Origin: Paenibacillus sp. J2TS4
Lineage (GTDB): Bacteria; Bacillota; Bacilli; Paenibacillales; NBRC-103111
Direction of reading: 5' to 3'
DNA: 64,000 nucleotides
Assembly: GCF_018403245.1 (NCBI RefSeq)
Contig: NZ_BOSH01000001.1
Span: 124,001-188,000, forward strand
Position numbers and translations under genes: made by a program. Shown here in pieces: positions 51,664-60,487 of the stretch (the stretch's first letter is position 1; each line of letters opens with the position of its first letter). Below the pieces are notes generated by a model. It was not told the origin of the DNA. It did no database searches and was given only the letters and a program-made list of their open reading frames with translations.

Positions 51664-52129
51664 CTTCTATGACCTCCTGTTTAGATGCGTGCAAAAATTG
51701 CAGATCGTCGTAGCCCGAATGAATCAGATGCCGGATAAGCGGATGGCGAAGATCAAGTGTGTAATGATCAAAAGCGTAGGACCATTCTTCTTCTCCCAAC
51801 CAGCGGGCCGATCCGTGCTGATGCTGTCCAGTAGGAACCGGCGTTTCAATACCGGGAGCGACTTGCCGTAATTTACTTTGATAAGGCTGACTGTTCGTGA
51901 GAAAGAACAGCATGGCAAGCACCAGGACAATGCTTTGCAGGCATACGAATAGGAGAAGATGCCCGCGATAGATAAGCAGACTGCCGAGACAGGAGGCAAG
52001 GGAAGGAAAGGCAAGCCGGGAAGTTTCTCCAGACAGCAGGGAATGAAGGGCGGTGCTGATAAAGAGATTGCATGCGCCTCCCAGCACGACGATGAGGCCA
52101 GAAAGCCTGGCTTTTTGTTTCGTCTTCAA
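51626..52129 (-). CDS. VirD4/TraG membrane-anchor domain (separate gene)
   Basis: 167 residues, TTG start coupled to the preceding stop (TTGA). Three helices (LSGLIVVLGGACNLFISTALHSLL, ASCLGSLLIYRGHLLLFVCLQSIVLVLAMLFFL) are followed by GSARWLGEEEWSYAFDHYTLDLRHP, the GSARWA-x-x-x-E sequence that precedes the ATPase core in VirD4-type proteins. The gene then ends, and the ATPase starts within it. So the coupling protein is made as two polypeptides. Confidence 0.75.
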   Translation of the reverse strand: MKTKQKARLSGLIVVLGGACNLFISTALHSLLSGETSRLAFPSLASCLGSLLIYRGHLLLFVCLQSIVLVLAMLFFLTNSQPYQSKLRQVAPGIETPVPTGQHQHGSARWLGEEEWSYAFDHYTLDLRHPLIRHLIHSGYDDLQFLHASKQEVIEDEAVSSENYSET

Positions 52130-52977
52130 AGTTCGAGTTCTCCTGTAGGTTCAAAAAAATCGTCCGGCTCCCTGGTCTGAAGCGGCGCGGCTATTTTGTC
52201 CGTCTCGTAGGGAACCTGTATATGCGGATGGCTCTGTTCTTTTTCGACGGCAGCAGCCTGATCCAGTTGGATTTGCAGAAAGAGTGATTTGGGTGCAGCG
52301 CAATCATGGATATGGCTCCATTCATCCGTATGCAGGTTGTGCATCGCCACGTAAGCCGGATAGTCTTCACATAACGTATGCGCCAGACTGTCGTCACTGA
52401 CAATTTGTTCGGCAATAGCGGGGTGAGATGCGGATAATTCGTAGATCGGGATCGCGCAGGCATCCAGCGGGTAGTAGAGGTAGTCCCCATATCCAGGGGC
52501 TAACTGTTGAGCGGACTCAGACAAGCAATGTTCGGCAATCGTTTGATGTACAGCTAATTGCCATTCCCCGCGACTCTCCAGCATATATAGCCCGTTATGA
52601 AGGAAGCGATCACTAGTGATCTCGCCCCAAGGCGTTGCACTCGGTGCAGCAAACTCGCCAAAGTATTCTGGTGCGAAAAACTTACCCTCTTCGGCAAGCT
52701 GCTCGGGACTGCCGCAGTGTTCCTTAAATTCAGGGTCGGTTATGGCATCCTGTTGCAGCAATTCGTAAGCGGGAATGACGCTCTTCACATCGTCAAAATA
52801 GATGTGATCGCCATGAACTTCTCCGGCTTGCAACGCTTGTTCACTAAGCGCCTCTTTGGCGTAATCGGCATCTAGCACCACACCGCTGTTTTTCTCAGCG
52901 ATAATGCCGTAGATGTGCAAGCCGATTTCGACGCAGGTTAAAATGTTGCCCCATATGGAGCTTTCCGGCTTGGACAT
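52126..52977 (-). CDS. Hypothetical protein with internal duplication
   Basis: 283 residues, GGAGGTC before ATG 52977. Two similar halves: HIYFDDVKSVIPAYELLQQDAITDPEFKEHCGSPEQLA and YLYYPLDACAIPIYELSASHPAIAEQIVSDDSLA. No membrane segments, acidic overall (E/D rich). Related acidic proteins of ICEs mimic DNA to block restriction, but I see no motif that proves this here. It lies between the coupling protein and relaxase genes. Confidence 0.6.
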   Translation of the reverse strand: MSKPESSIWGNILTCVEIGLHIYGIIAEKNSGVVLDADYAKEALSEQALQAGEVHGDHIYFDDVKSVIPAYELLQQDAITDPEFKEHCGSPEQLAEEGKFFAPEYFGEFAAPSATPWGEITSDRFLHNGLYMLESRGEWQLAVHQTIAEHCLSESAQQLAPGYGDYLYYPLDACAIPIYELSASHPAIAEQIVSDDSLAHTLCEDYPAYVAMHNLHTDEWSHIHDCAAPKSLFLQIQLDQAAAVEKEQSHPHIQVPYETDKIAAPLQTREPDDFFEPTGELEL

Positions 52978-52991
52978 GTGAGCGACCTCCT

Positions 52992-53696
52992 TTATCGTTC
53001 GTCGGCGACCTCCAGTGCTTCCAGATTGCCGTCGTAATCATGGGCAAATTCTTGCTCGTAATCGAGGTGGATTTCCCGATCTTTTAGCGCGGGCAACAGG
53101 TCTTCCAGCTTACCAATCAGGATCTGCACCTGCTCAAACTGCTCGACTGTTTTGTCATTCGGCGTGATGAGGAATTTGACCATTTCATCGTAAATAAGCA
53201 GTAATTCAGCTTCATTGAACAATTTTCGTTCATCGACTAACCCGCTGCGGCACGCAAAGTTCTCCAACGCTTCTTCTTTGTTGTAGAAGTATTGGCGCTG
53301 TACAGGGCTCCCGTTGTCCGGGGACAGGCGATAAGTGGAAAAGACGTATTCGAACAGCGGATGATGCTTGCACGCCAGCACGACATCGCCGTACTCGCAC
53401 AACTTATATACACCGTTGGCAATTTTGGCATCTTTGTCCGTGTACGGTTTTTCGGTGCAGATGCCAAGCTGCAACGCCGTTTTCCGAGCCAAGTCCTGAA
53501 TCCCGCTCATCAGCCGGTCGGGAACCGTGACAAAGGGATTTTTTTCGAGGCTGTCCATACGAGTGAAAAAGGCAATGAGCTGGTCTTTCCAATAAAGATC
53601 AGCGAAATAGTCGGCGGAGGTAGAGCGGCGAACTTCGATTCCCTGCTCGACAAGCGCAGCAAAAAAGGCTTTGTAAAATTCGCTTTTGCTTTTCAA
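52992..53696 (-). CDS. Hypothetical transfer-region protein, 234 aa
   Basis: TTG 53696 follows AAGGTGGGG; a GTG at 53708 is possible. Sequence features: VEQGIEVRRSTSADYFADLYWKDQLIAFF, YGDVVLACKHHPLFEYVFSTYRLSPDNGSPVQRQYFYNKEEALENFACRSGLVDERKLFNEAELLLIYDEMVKFL, acidic end DYEQEFAHDYDGNLEAL. No catalytic motif or helix span. It is probably an early cytoplasmic gene of the element, acting soon after transfer; function unknown. Confidence 0.6.
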   Translation of the reverse strand: MKSKSEFYKAFFAALVEQGIEVRRSTSADYFADLYWKDQLIAFFTRMDSLEKNPFVTVPDRLMSGIQDLARKTALQLGICTEKPYTDKDAKIANGVYKLCEYGDVVLACKHHPLFEYVFSTYRLSPDNGSPVQRQYFYNKEEALENFACRSGLVDERKLFNEAELLLIYDEMVKFLITPNDKTVEQFEQVQILIGKLEDLLPALKDREIHLDYEQEFAHDYDGNLEALEVADER

Positions 53697-53733
53697 GGGA
53701 TTCCCCACCTTTCAGATGGTCGGTAAAGTATCA

Positions 53734-53934
53734 TTAGCTTTCTTGATCTGCTTCCGCATCAGGTTCCAACAGCCGATCAGTGATTCTATCTGTTTGCTCC
53801 TTGCTGGGCATCTTTGGACGTGATTTCGAGTGAGGTTGAGAGTGTTCTTTTTGCTTTTTGTTTGAGGGCGGCCGGCGTGGGGACTGGCGCATTAGTTGTT
53901 CATAGGGGCGAAGTTTTCCATCTGTAAAGAACAT
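53734..53934 (-). CDS. Small basic protein, 66 aa
   Basis: ATG 53934 has AAAGGAGC. MFFTDGKLRPYEQLMRQSPRRPP begins the protein, followed by a Lys/Ser/Pro-rich disordered part and an acidic end. Small proteins starting with this motif are common in Bacillota conjugative elements beside the relaxase. It could bind DNA or the relaxosome; not shown. Confidence 0.55.
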   Translation of the reverse strand: MFFTDGKLRPYEQLMRQSPRRPPSNKKQKEHSQPHSKSRPKMPSKEQTDRITDRLLEPDAEADQES

Positions 53935-54015
53935 CGAATAGCTCCTTTCGTTTTGAATCATCCACAGTTTACACACATGTTGTACACAGGTTTTCCACAA
54001 AAAAGAGTGGCAGAA

Positions 54016-55251
54016 TTATCTTTCCATGCCGCGGTCTTTGTGCCGTAGCAGCCATTCTTTCTTGGCTTGCTTGGACAGTTCACCACCCATTACGCTAAGT
54101 TTGTCATCGACATCCAATCGGGTACGCATCGCAAGATTCTCCATCATGTTCAGCAGTTCCAACAGTAGCTGCTCAGCGAGTGCATGTTGCCGATCTGCTT
54201 GCCGAATGGCAGATGCCGACTCCATCTCCATTTTGATCATGGTGTGTAGTGTGGAAAGGATGCGGTTTGCAATCCGCTTTTCTGCCTCCGCTTGATAGTT
54301 GCCACGTTGTTTCTCCAAATGATCCGGATCGGGCGTGTAGAGTCGGGCTAGCTCCAGCTTGGCCTGTACATAATCGTTGACCAATTGCGCCAGATAGCGA
54401 TTGTCATTGAGTAGTTCTTGCACCAGCTCGTCGAGATGTATTTTGGTTTCCTGTGGCAGTAGTTGATAGGCGAGCCTGCCGGTGGGAGGGAGAAAGCGAC
54501 GGAGTTCAAACAATCGATTTGCCAAATGCTTGGTGGAAGACGATTCGATGAGATGATGTTTGGGGAATCGAATCAAGAAGTCTTCGTCTTCATGTTCGAA
54601 GCGATGCTGGAAAGTGCGGAATGCTTTTGGATTCAATCGTTTCAGGTAATCCTCAAATTCATCAACAAGGCGGTCCGTTAGTTCCGTGATACCGGATTTC
54701 GCCTCGTCGCGTAGCGCACAAAATTGCTTGATTTTATATGCAAAAGTGTCTTTGATGAGCTGCTTGCGAATGCGATTAGGGATTTCAGGATGGGTGAAGT
54801 TTTTGGTGATCGTTTGCGATTTGTCCCAAAATACAATGTGGAGATGTGGATGATCGCGCTCATTATGAAAGGCGGCGGCCCAGCATAGGTTTTCAATCTT
54901 GATTTGGTTTTGGGCAGCCAAGGTGGCGATATGTTGTTCGACATACTGCTGCCAATCGTTGAAAACCGTTAAACCAAGTTCAAGCGCGGTCGCGGTCTGA
55001 AAGGAAATGACACTGCGGTACATATTTTTGCCTTCTCGGGAGATTTGTCGGGCAATCCGGGCGACTTCCTGCCAGGAATCAAAGGCTTGCAATGGACCGG
55101 GCTTCAGCTTACCAAATAACCCGTGTCTTTTGTTTGGATGCTTGGCTGCACCAGGACGGGTGGCGATATACCCGATATGCACATAGTTGCTAACAGCCGT
55201 TTTGGGATGGTTGGGATGAAAGAAGCGCTGCTTATAAATCAGTGCCGACAT
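54016..55251 (-). CDS. MobP-family relaxase
   Basis: 411 residues from ATG 55251 (GGAGGAC upstream), overlapping the MobC-like gene by 20 bases. The N-terminal domain begins MSALIYKQRFFHPNHPKTAVSNYVHIGYIATRPGA with the candidate catalytic Tyr, and the metal-binding motif is CWAAAFHNERDHPHLHIVFWD (H-x4-H-x-H) near residue 155. The C-terminal 200 residues are helical. It nicks oriT and is piloted into the recipient. It matches the MobP3 group of Gram-positive ICEs. Confidence 0.9.
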   Translation of the reverse strand: MSALIYKQRFFHPNHPKTAVSNYVHIGYIATRPGAAKHPNKRHGLFGKLKPGPLQAFDSWQEVARIARQISREGKNMYRSVISFQTATALELGLTVFNDWQQYVEQHIATLAAQNQIKIENLCWAAAFHNERDHPHLHIVFWDKSQTITKNFTHPEIPNRIRKQLIKDTFAYKIKQFCALRDEAKSGITELTDRLVDEFEDYLKRLNPKAFRTFQHRFEHEDEDFLIRFPKHHLIESSSTKHLANRLFELRRFLPPTGRLAYQLLPQETKIHLDELVQELLNDNRYLAQLVNDYVQAKLELARLYTPDPDHLEKQRGNYQAEAEKRIANRILSTLHTMIKMEMESASAIRQADRQHALAEQLLLELLNMMENLAMRTRLDVDDKLSVMGGELSKQAKKEWLLRHKDRGMER

Positions 55252-55720
55252 CGGATTGTCCTCCACGCAAGCGCTCCAAGTTTTGCTCAAAAGCATCGCC
55301 AGAGAGGAAGAGCTTTTCCGCATCGGTCAGCTTCATTTTGGTATACTCGACCGCCAGTTGTCGTGCTTTCCGTTCGATTTCCCGAAAGGTCGTGTAACGG
55401 TGGGTATCAATGAGATCGGCAATGATGGCAATCGTGGAATAGTACGCCGCGGCGGACATGATCAGGTCTTTGCTGGCAAGTCCGGCCAGACGATTGCTGA
55501 GGCCGTTAATCGCAATGCCAATCTCTTGGCGGATGATAGAAGTAATGAAGTCGATCTCTTGGGAGTAGGCTTCGATGGACATCCCTTTTTGGATGAAGGC
55601 GCGTACTACATCCGCCATGCTGAGATGTTTGGAAGCCGCGTATTTCTTAAGTGAGTCATACTGTGATTTAGGGAGTTTAACGGTGATTTGTTCGGTTTTT
55701 TCTTTTCGGGCCAATGGCAT
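55232..55720 (-). CDS. MobC-like relaxosome accessory protein
   Basis: 162 residues from ATG 55720 (AAGGAGGGAG). KTEQITVKLPKSQYDSLKKYAASKHLSMADVVRAFIQKGM is a ribbon-helix-helix DNA-binding part; IGIAINGLSNRLAGL corresponds to the MobC signature (GxNxNQ-like), followed by helices. Accessory proteins of this type bind oriT and help the relaxase. The candidate oriT is immediately upstream. Confidence 0.8.
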   Translation of the reverse strand: MPLARKEKTEQITVKLPKSQYDSLKKYAASKHLSMADVVRAFIQKGMSIEAYSQEIDFITSIIRQEIGIAINGLSNRLAGLASKDLIMSAAAYYSTIAIIADLIDTHRYTTFREIERKARQLAVEYTKMKLTDAEKLFLSGDAFEQNLERLRGGQSDVGTDL

Positions 55721-55775
55721 CTCCCTCCTTAGGAGGATTTGAACGTGACATTCGATTGTCGGGGTTAATCCTCTC

Positions 55776-55881
55776 AAAATGTCGGTGAAAGCTCTGCTTT
55801 CACGCTGTTTTCTCGCAAAATGACATTTTGCTATTCCTGCCTTTACACCATTCTCAAGAGTCCCAAAAGGCGGGCCTCTTG
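55776..55881. other. Candidate origin of transfer (oriT)
   Basis: Three perfect inverted repeats lie close together: GTGAAAGC-TCT-GCTTTCAC (55785-55803), GCAAAATG-A-CATTTTGC (55815-55831) and CAAGAG...CTCTTG (55855-55881). AAAATGTC at 55777 also pairs with GACATTTT at 55822. They are directly upstream of the MobC-relaxase genes, the usual place. The nick site cannot be read from the sequence. Confidence 0.6.
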
Positions 55882-56200
55882 GAGGGTGGAAGAGCAGAAT
55901 ACTTAATCCAATGAAAAAAAGATCATAGCTCATCTACATTCTTCCTCAAATTTAGATTTTTTGCTTTTTGCTTGCATTAGGGTTTGAGCAAGATGCTAGG
56001 TAGTATAGAAATTATCTAAAAACGACAAATTCATGGAAAAACTTACAGAGAATTTAGAGGAAAAAGAAAGGGAAAAGTCGAATGATTAAGGAATACATAT
56101 AGGACACATTACTCGAGTCATAAGGACTACATTTTTGAAATTCGGGTTAGTTCATTCGAACCTTTGTTACTGAGAAATTGAAAATAACTAGGGGGAAAAA
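55882..56200. other. Intergenic region between transfer and defence genes
   Basis: AT-rich, no gene. It marks the border between the minus-strand transfer genes and plus-strand Hachiman genes and should contain the promoters for both. AGGGGGAAAAA precedes the HamA start. Confidence 0.5.
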
Positions 56201-57013
56201 ATGATCACTGCGACCAATATAGATGGAATCAGATTTTCAAGGCAAAAGGGATATGCTATTTGTCATATTGATAATTTGTCCGATGACATTAAGGAAATTT
56301 TACGTAAGCAACTAGCTTCTGTTTGTTATGGACCTTCCAAGGCAGCTTCAACAAGAAAAGCCTATAGCTATAAAAAAACACTAAGTGAATTTTTAAGTAG
56401 ATATGAAACCAAAGCACCTGATACAAAAATGGGAATGATCGGAGAGTTGTTAACACACATCCTTGTCATGCAATTTTTTGAAGAATTCAGCGCTGTCTCT
56501 CCTTATTTTAATCTTGAAGAACGAAGCATTAAAAAGGGCTTTGACGTAATTCTCTATTCTCGTGGAAAAAATGAATTATGGATTACGGAGGTAAAGTCAG
56601 GGGAGCTTCATAAAAATAAGAATGCTACAGAAACAGTAATCGCTCTTTTGGGTACAGCAAAGAGGGATTTAAATAGAAGATTAAATGAAAATCATACAAC
56701 TTTTTGGGAAAACGCAATTAATGGCGCTACGATAGCGTTAGAAAATAAAAAAGATATGAAGGATGCTGTTGTGGAGATTTTAGGCAATATTGAGGACGAA
56801 ATTGTTGATGAAAATGCTAAAAGCACTGATAAGAACGTAATTCTAGTCTCTTCACTCTTTTCGAGTCTATCAGACGAGATTAAAGAAACCGACATTAAAG
56901 GAGCTTCAATAAGTATAGCTGGAGAGAAAATTTTTAAAGAGGTTATAGTTTTTTCTTTTCAGAAGAGTACCTATCAAAAAGTCGTTGATTTTTTAAAATC
57001 GGAGGCAGAGTAA
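56201..57013 (+). CDS. hamA: Hachiman defence protein HamA (DUF1837)
   Basis: 270 residues. The DUF1837 core has GMIGELLTHILVMQFFEEF (Glu82), KKGFDVILYSRGKNELWITEVKSGELH (Asp115, Glu130-V-Lys132) which form a PD-(D/E)XK nuclease site. A variable second half ends FKEVIVFSFQKSTYQKVVDFLKSE. HamA is the effector nuclease of the Hachiman anti-phage system, kept inactive by the HamB helicase until DNA damage or phage DNA is sensed. Its stop overlaps the HamB start by one base. The catalytic residues all appear intact. Confidence 0.93.
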   Translation: MITATNIDGIRFSRQKGYAICHIDNLSDDIKEILRKQLASVCYGPSKAASTRKAYSYKKTLSEFLSRYETKAPDTKMGMIGELLTHILVMQFFEEFSAVSPYFNLEERSIKKGFDVILYSRGKNELWITEVKSGELHKNKNATETVIALLGTAKRDLNRRLNENHTTFWENAINGATIALENKKDMKDAVVEILGNIEDEIVDENAKSTDKNVILVSSLFSSLSDEIKETDIKGASISIAGEKIFKEVIVFSFQKSTYQKVVDFLKSEAE

Positions 57014-59463
57014 TGAAAGGTTTGACTCTTAATAGAATAAGAAACACAAATTTCAAAGAAATTTATGAAAAGTTAATAGTTGGAAATATTCAAGATAATA
57101 TTGAATATAAAAAGTTGCTATCACTTGCCATAATATTTATTAATGATGTTAATTCAGATGTTTCACGTTTAGGATACAGAATCCTTGTTTTTTATTGTAA
57201 TCTTACAAAAGACTATAGACCGTTATATGATATAGCCCTAAACGAAGGTCTAATCCCAATAGTAAAGCTCATTGAAAGCTTAGAGAAATACCAAAATAAA
57301 TTTGAAGAAACTTTTTTTGGCTCGTTATACTCCGCTTACGGAGAAAACTATAAGCAGGGTCCAATTTATCTTAGTGATCAACAACAAGAATTATTCACGT
57401 TTTTTAATGAAAAGCTAGAGGATACAGTCTCAGTTGTTGCACCAACTTCTTACGGTAAATCAGAGCTTATTATATCAACTTTGAAACAAAGAAATGAAGG
57501 AAATGTCTGTATAATAGTACCTACAAAAGCATTATTAGCTCAAACAAAACGGCGTTTAATTAAGGGTGAAATCGAAAATATTAAAAAAATAATTACTCAT
57601 CCCGAAATGTTTGTGGAAGGCGAAGAAAATATTACAGCGGTTTTGACTCAAGAAAGATTATTGAGACTTCTTCGAAAAAATCCTGAATTATCATTTAATT
57701 TAGTTTTTATTGATGAAGCTCATAACTTACTTGAAGATAATGATAGGAACATTTTGTTAGCTGCAACTATTTCAATACTAGAGAAGCGTAATCAGAATGT
57801 CATTTTCAAATTTTTGACCCCCTTTTTGATAGACAGTTCAAATTTAACTGTAAAGTATTCGAATTATTCACTAGAGGCGTTTCGAATTACCGAGTATATT
57901 AAGACAGAAAAGTTCTATATATATGATTTTAGAGATTCTAAAAAATTTCAGATATATGACCATTTTCTGAATCAGTTTTTCAAATTAGATGTAGGGGACT
58001 TTAAAGATGATGTTGATTTTATTCTGAAAAACCAAAGTCCTAAAAATCTGATTTATTTAAATAAGCCTTCCGACATAGAAAAACTATCAACTAGGTTTGT
58101 TGCAAGAACAAATGAAATCATATCTGAAAAAATTCAGCAAGCTTGTGCTGAACTAAGTGAATACATGCACCCAGATTACTTTATGATTAAATGTTTACGA
58201 AAAGGTTTTATTTATCACCATGGATCTGTACCAGATAACGTAAGATTATATATAGAACATTTATTTTCAACGGAAATGGAACTGAAATTCGTAATTACTA
58301 GCTCTACACTTTTAGAAGGAGTAAATCTTCCCGTAGAAAAAATGTTTTTGCTAGACAATAAAAAAGGACGTAGAATCTTGAGTCCATCACAGTTTAAAAA
58401 TTTAATTGGAAGAGTTAATAGATTTAGTGAGGTTTTTTCTCCTACAGATGGTGGCTTAGAAAAATTGGAGCCTAAAATATATTTAGTAGGTTCTAATTAT
58501 TTTTCTAAGAATGCCAATATAGAAAATTTTATTCGTGATAGTATGAAAGTAGACAAAGAAGTTAAGGATGAGCCTGTTAATGTTTTGTTAAAAAACGTAA
58601 GTATTTCAGAAGCTAACGCGGCTAAAAAAGATGAGGCAGATGAATTTATAGAAAATTTTGAGCCCGGTGTTATTTCTAACTATAAAAAGAAACTCGCACA
58701 AACAGAGCTCGGAAAGTTATGCTTTATGAATAATATATCTGAGATTGATGTTATTACAAATGAACATGCTATGCAACAAATCATTAACGGTTATGAGATG
58801 CAGAGCATTGATTCTGCAGAGGGAGTTTTTGAAGCTTTTGCAGAAATCTTTTTGCCATTTATAAAGAATAATGATGATTATAAAAATTTAAGTAGGTTGA
58901 ATTTCAAGGAGTCGCAACGGTTTTATCAAATGTTCCTAAATTGGAGAATTAAGAATGCGTCTTATCGAGAAATGATAAATAGTTTTCTGAAATATTGGAA
59001 CGAAGTAGAACATTCTAATGAATCAACAGACATTTATGTCGGGAGATGGGGAGATAAGAAGCGGGATGGTCACAGAGAGTTATGGACGGATATCAAGTTA
59101 AAAAGCAGGGCACAACGAATTAATTTGGCTATAGTTCGCATTAAAGATGAACAGGATTTTCTAGACAACACTTTTATTAAATATATTGAGGTAATGAATG
59201 ATACTGGTATCATGGTAAATGAATTTTATGAAAAGATTAAATATGGAACCACAGATAAGTATAAAATTTCATTAATAAAAAATGGATTAAGTAGTGGTCT
59301 ATCTAATTTAATAATTAATGATTATCGAACATTTGTAGAGATAGATACTGCTTTGAATACCATTGTTATTAAACCGGAACTTGTTGAAAGAATGATTGAG
59401 CAGAATGAAAATGGTATACTTATTCACGAGGTTAGATATAATACAAAATCAACTTTATTATGA
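57013..59463 (+). CDS. hamB: Hachiman helicase HamB
   Basis: 816 residues. An N-terminal helical domain is followed by Walker A APTSYGKSELIIS (143-150), motif Ia VPTKALLAQT, DEAH box FNLVFIDEAHNLLED (234-237), then RecA2 with VITSSTLLEGVNLPVEKMFLLDNKKG and QFKNLIGRVNRF (motif VI). The C-terminal 250 residues carry the Hachiman-specific helical domain. It is a superfamily 2 helicase that scans DNA and releases HamA. The codon use is AT-richer than the transfer genes, pointing to separate acquisition. Confidence 0.94.
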   Translation: MKGLTLNRIRNTNFKEIYEKLIVGNIQDNIEYKKLLSLAIIFINDVNSDVSRLGYRILVFYCNLTKDYRPLYDIALNEGLIPIVKLIESLEKYQNKFEETFFGSLYSAYGENYKQGPIYLSDQQQELFTFFNEKLEDTVSVVAPTSYGKSELIISTLKQRNEGNVCIIVPTKALLAQTKRRLIKGEIENIKKIITHPEMFVEGEENITAVLTQERLLRLLRKNPELSFNLVFIDEAHNLLEDNDRNILLAATISILEKRNQNVIFKFLTPFLIDSSNLTVKYSNYSLEAFRITEYIKTEKFYIYDFRDSKKFQIYDHFLNQFFKLDVGDFKDDVDFILKNQSPKNLIYLNKPSDIEKLSTRFVARTNEIISEKIQQACAELSEYMHPDYFMIKCLRKGFIYHHGSVPDNVRLYIEHLFSTEMELKFVITSSTLLEGVNLPVEKMFLLDNKKGRRILSPSQFKNLIGRVNRFSEVFSPTDGGLEKLEPKIYLVGSNYFSKNANIENFIRDSMKVDKEVKDEPVNVLLKNVSISEANAAKKDEADEFIENFEPGVISNYKKKLAQTELGKLCFMNNISEIDVITNEHAMQQIINGYEMQSIDSAEGVFEAFAEIFLPFIKNNDDYKNLSRLNFKESQRFYQMFLNWRIKNASYREMINSFLKYWNEVEHSNESTDIYVGRWGDKKRDGHRELWTDIKLKSRAQRINLAIVRIKDEQDFLDNTFIKYIEVMNDTGIMVNEFYEKIKYGTTDKYKISLIKNGLSSGLSNLIINDYRTFVEIDTALNTIVIKPELVERMIEQNENGILIHEVRYNTKSTLL

Positions 59464-59502
59464 TGAATTTGAAGAGTGTAATTAAGTAGGAGAAAAGGAA
59501 TG

Positions 59503-59549
59503 GGCAGTACATGACTTGAATAATGAGTCGGTACTGCCAGTTTTTTTTT
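59503..59549 (+). terminator. Terminator of the Hachiman operon
   Basis: GGCAGTAC (59503-59510) pairs perfectly with GTACTGCC (59531-59538), followed by AG and nine T residues. It comes 40 bases after the HamB stop and also faces the convergent minus-strand gene. Confidence 0.85.
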
Positions 59550-59560
59550 GAGTGACTGTT

Positions 59561-60361
59561 TCAGCTACTTTTCTCGATGCGCCGAAGTACATAGGAAGCT
59601 AATGTGAACAGGTCAACAGCATCCTCCTCCGACAGGCTCCATTCGATTCGTGCAGAATGAGCAGTCGGGTTCCTAAATGTCCCGAACAAACCCTTGGCCA
59701 GATTCACAAAGCCCTTTTGCTCGCTCTTTTCTGACTCGGTTATGAAGGAATTGATTTTTAGAATAGGAGAGTTTCCTGAAAAAGCCTCATCCAATAGCGT
59801 CGCTCCGTCACTCGTTAAGCCAGTTTTTTCTCTAATCATAGATGCAATGCTCTTGGTAGTCTCCAGAACTGCATGAAAGTAATTGTTTTGGAGAAGCTCT
59901 GCTCGACAAAATTTCAGAAGATGACTATGCAATTTCCTGCTGGCAATAGTCTCTTGTAGCTTTGAAGCACGAATTTCTGCTTCTGAAAGAGTGCTGGCTG
60001 ATGCCACTCTATGAAATTTGCCATCCTCTTGAAACTTAAGTCCGTGAAATAAGAGAACTGTATTGACCCTTTCAAGAAGTCCCAGATAAAAGTCCGATTT
60101 TCCAACGAATCGCGAAGGAGCCAACGCTTTTGCAATAAAAGTTAATACGCAATTGCCAGCCTGACTTTCATTTTGCTTGTTTACTAAGGCATTATAGAGC
60201 CGCTTCCATTTCGTGAAGTTAGGATCGGTGTCCACGATTCCAGATGCTCTTAGATAAAATTCAATCTGAGAACCAGTCAGTCCATCGTTGGTATCGGCAA
60301 TTATTTGACATAGTGTTTCAAGCTGACCCTCGTTGAACATTTTTCTCTTTATGTCTACCAC
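59561..60361 (-). CDS. TIGR02391-family (Ymh) HEPN-like protein
   Basis: 266 residues, GTG start at 60361 after AAAGGAGCGG. The C-terminal half, AELLQNNYFHAVLETTKSIASMIREKTGLTSDGATLLDEAFSG...GFVNLAKGLFGTFRNPTAHSARIEWSLSEEDAVDLFTLASYVLRRIEKS, is the TIGR02391 domain. RNPTAH is a HEPN-type R-x4-H RNase motif. Such proteins act in abortive infection or toxin systems. Beside a PIN-domain gene and a nuclease it is likely a defence component. Whether it works with them is inferred from orientation only. Confidence 0.78.
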   Translation of the reverse strand: MVDIKRKMFNEGQLETLCQIIADTNDGLTGSQIEFYLRASGIVDTDPNFTKWKRLYNALVNKQNESQAGNCVLTFIAKALAPSRFVGKSDFYLGLLERVNTVLLFHGLKFQEDGKFHRVASASTLSEAEIRASKLQETIASRKLHSHLLKFCRAELLQNNYFHAVLETTKSIASMIREKTGLTSDGATLLDEAFSGNSPILKINSFITESEKSEQKGFVNLAKGLFGTFRNPTAHSARIEWSLSEEDAVDLFTLASYVLRRIEKSS

Positions 60362-60487
60362 AAGACCCGCTCCTTTATTAGTTGCTCAATAAATATAATA
60401 TTTTTGTGAGTGTCTTCAAACATGGGTTTGCCGATGCCTTGTACCGTCATATCCTCTTGCCTTGCGTTTCCTAATAGGGCTTAATTG

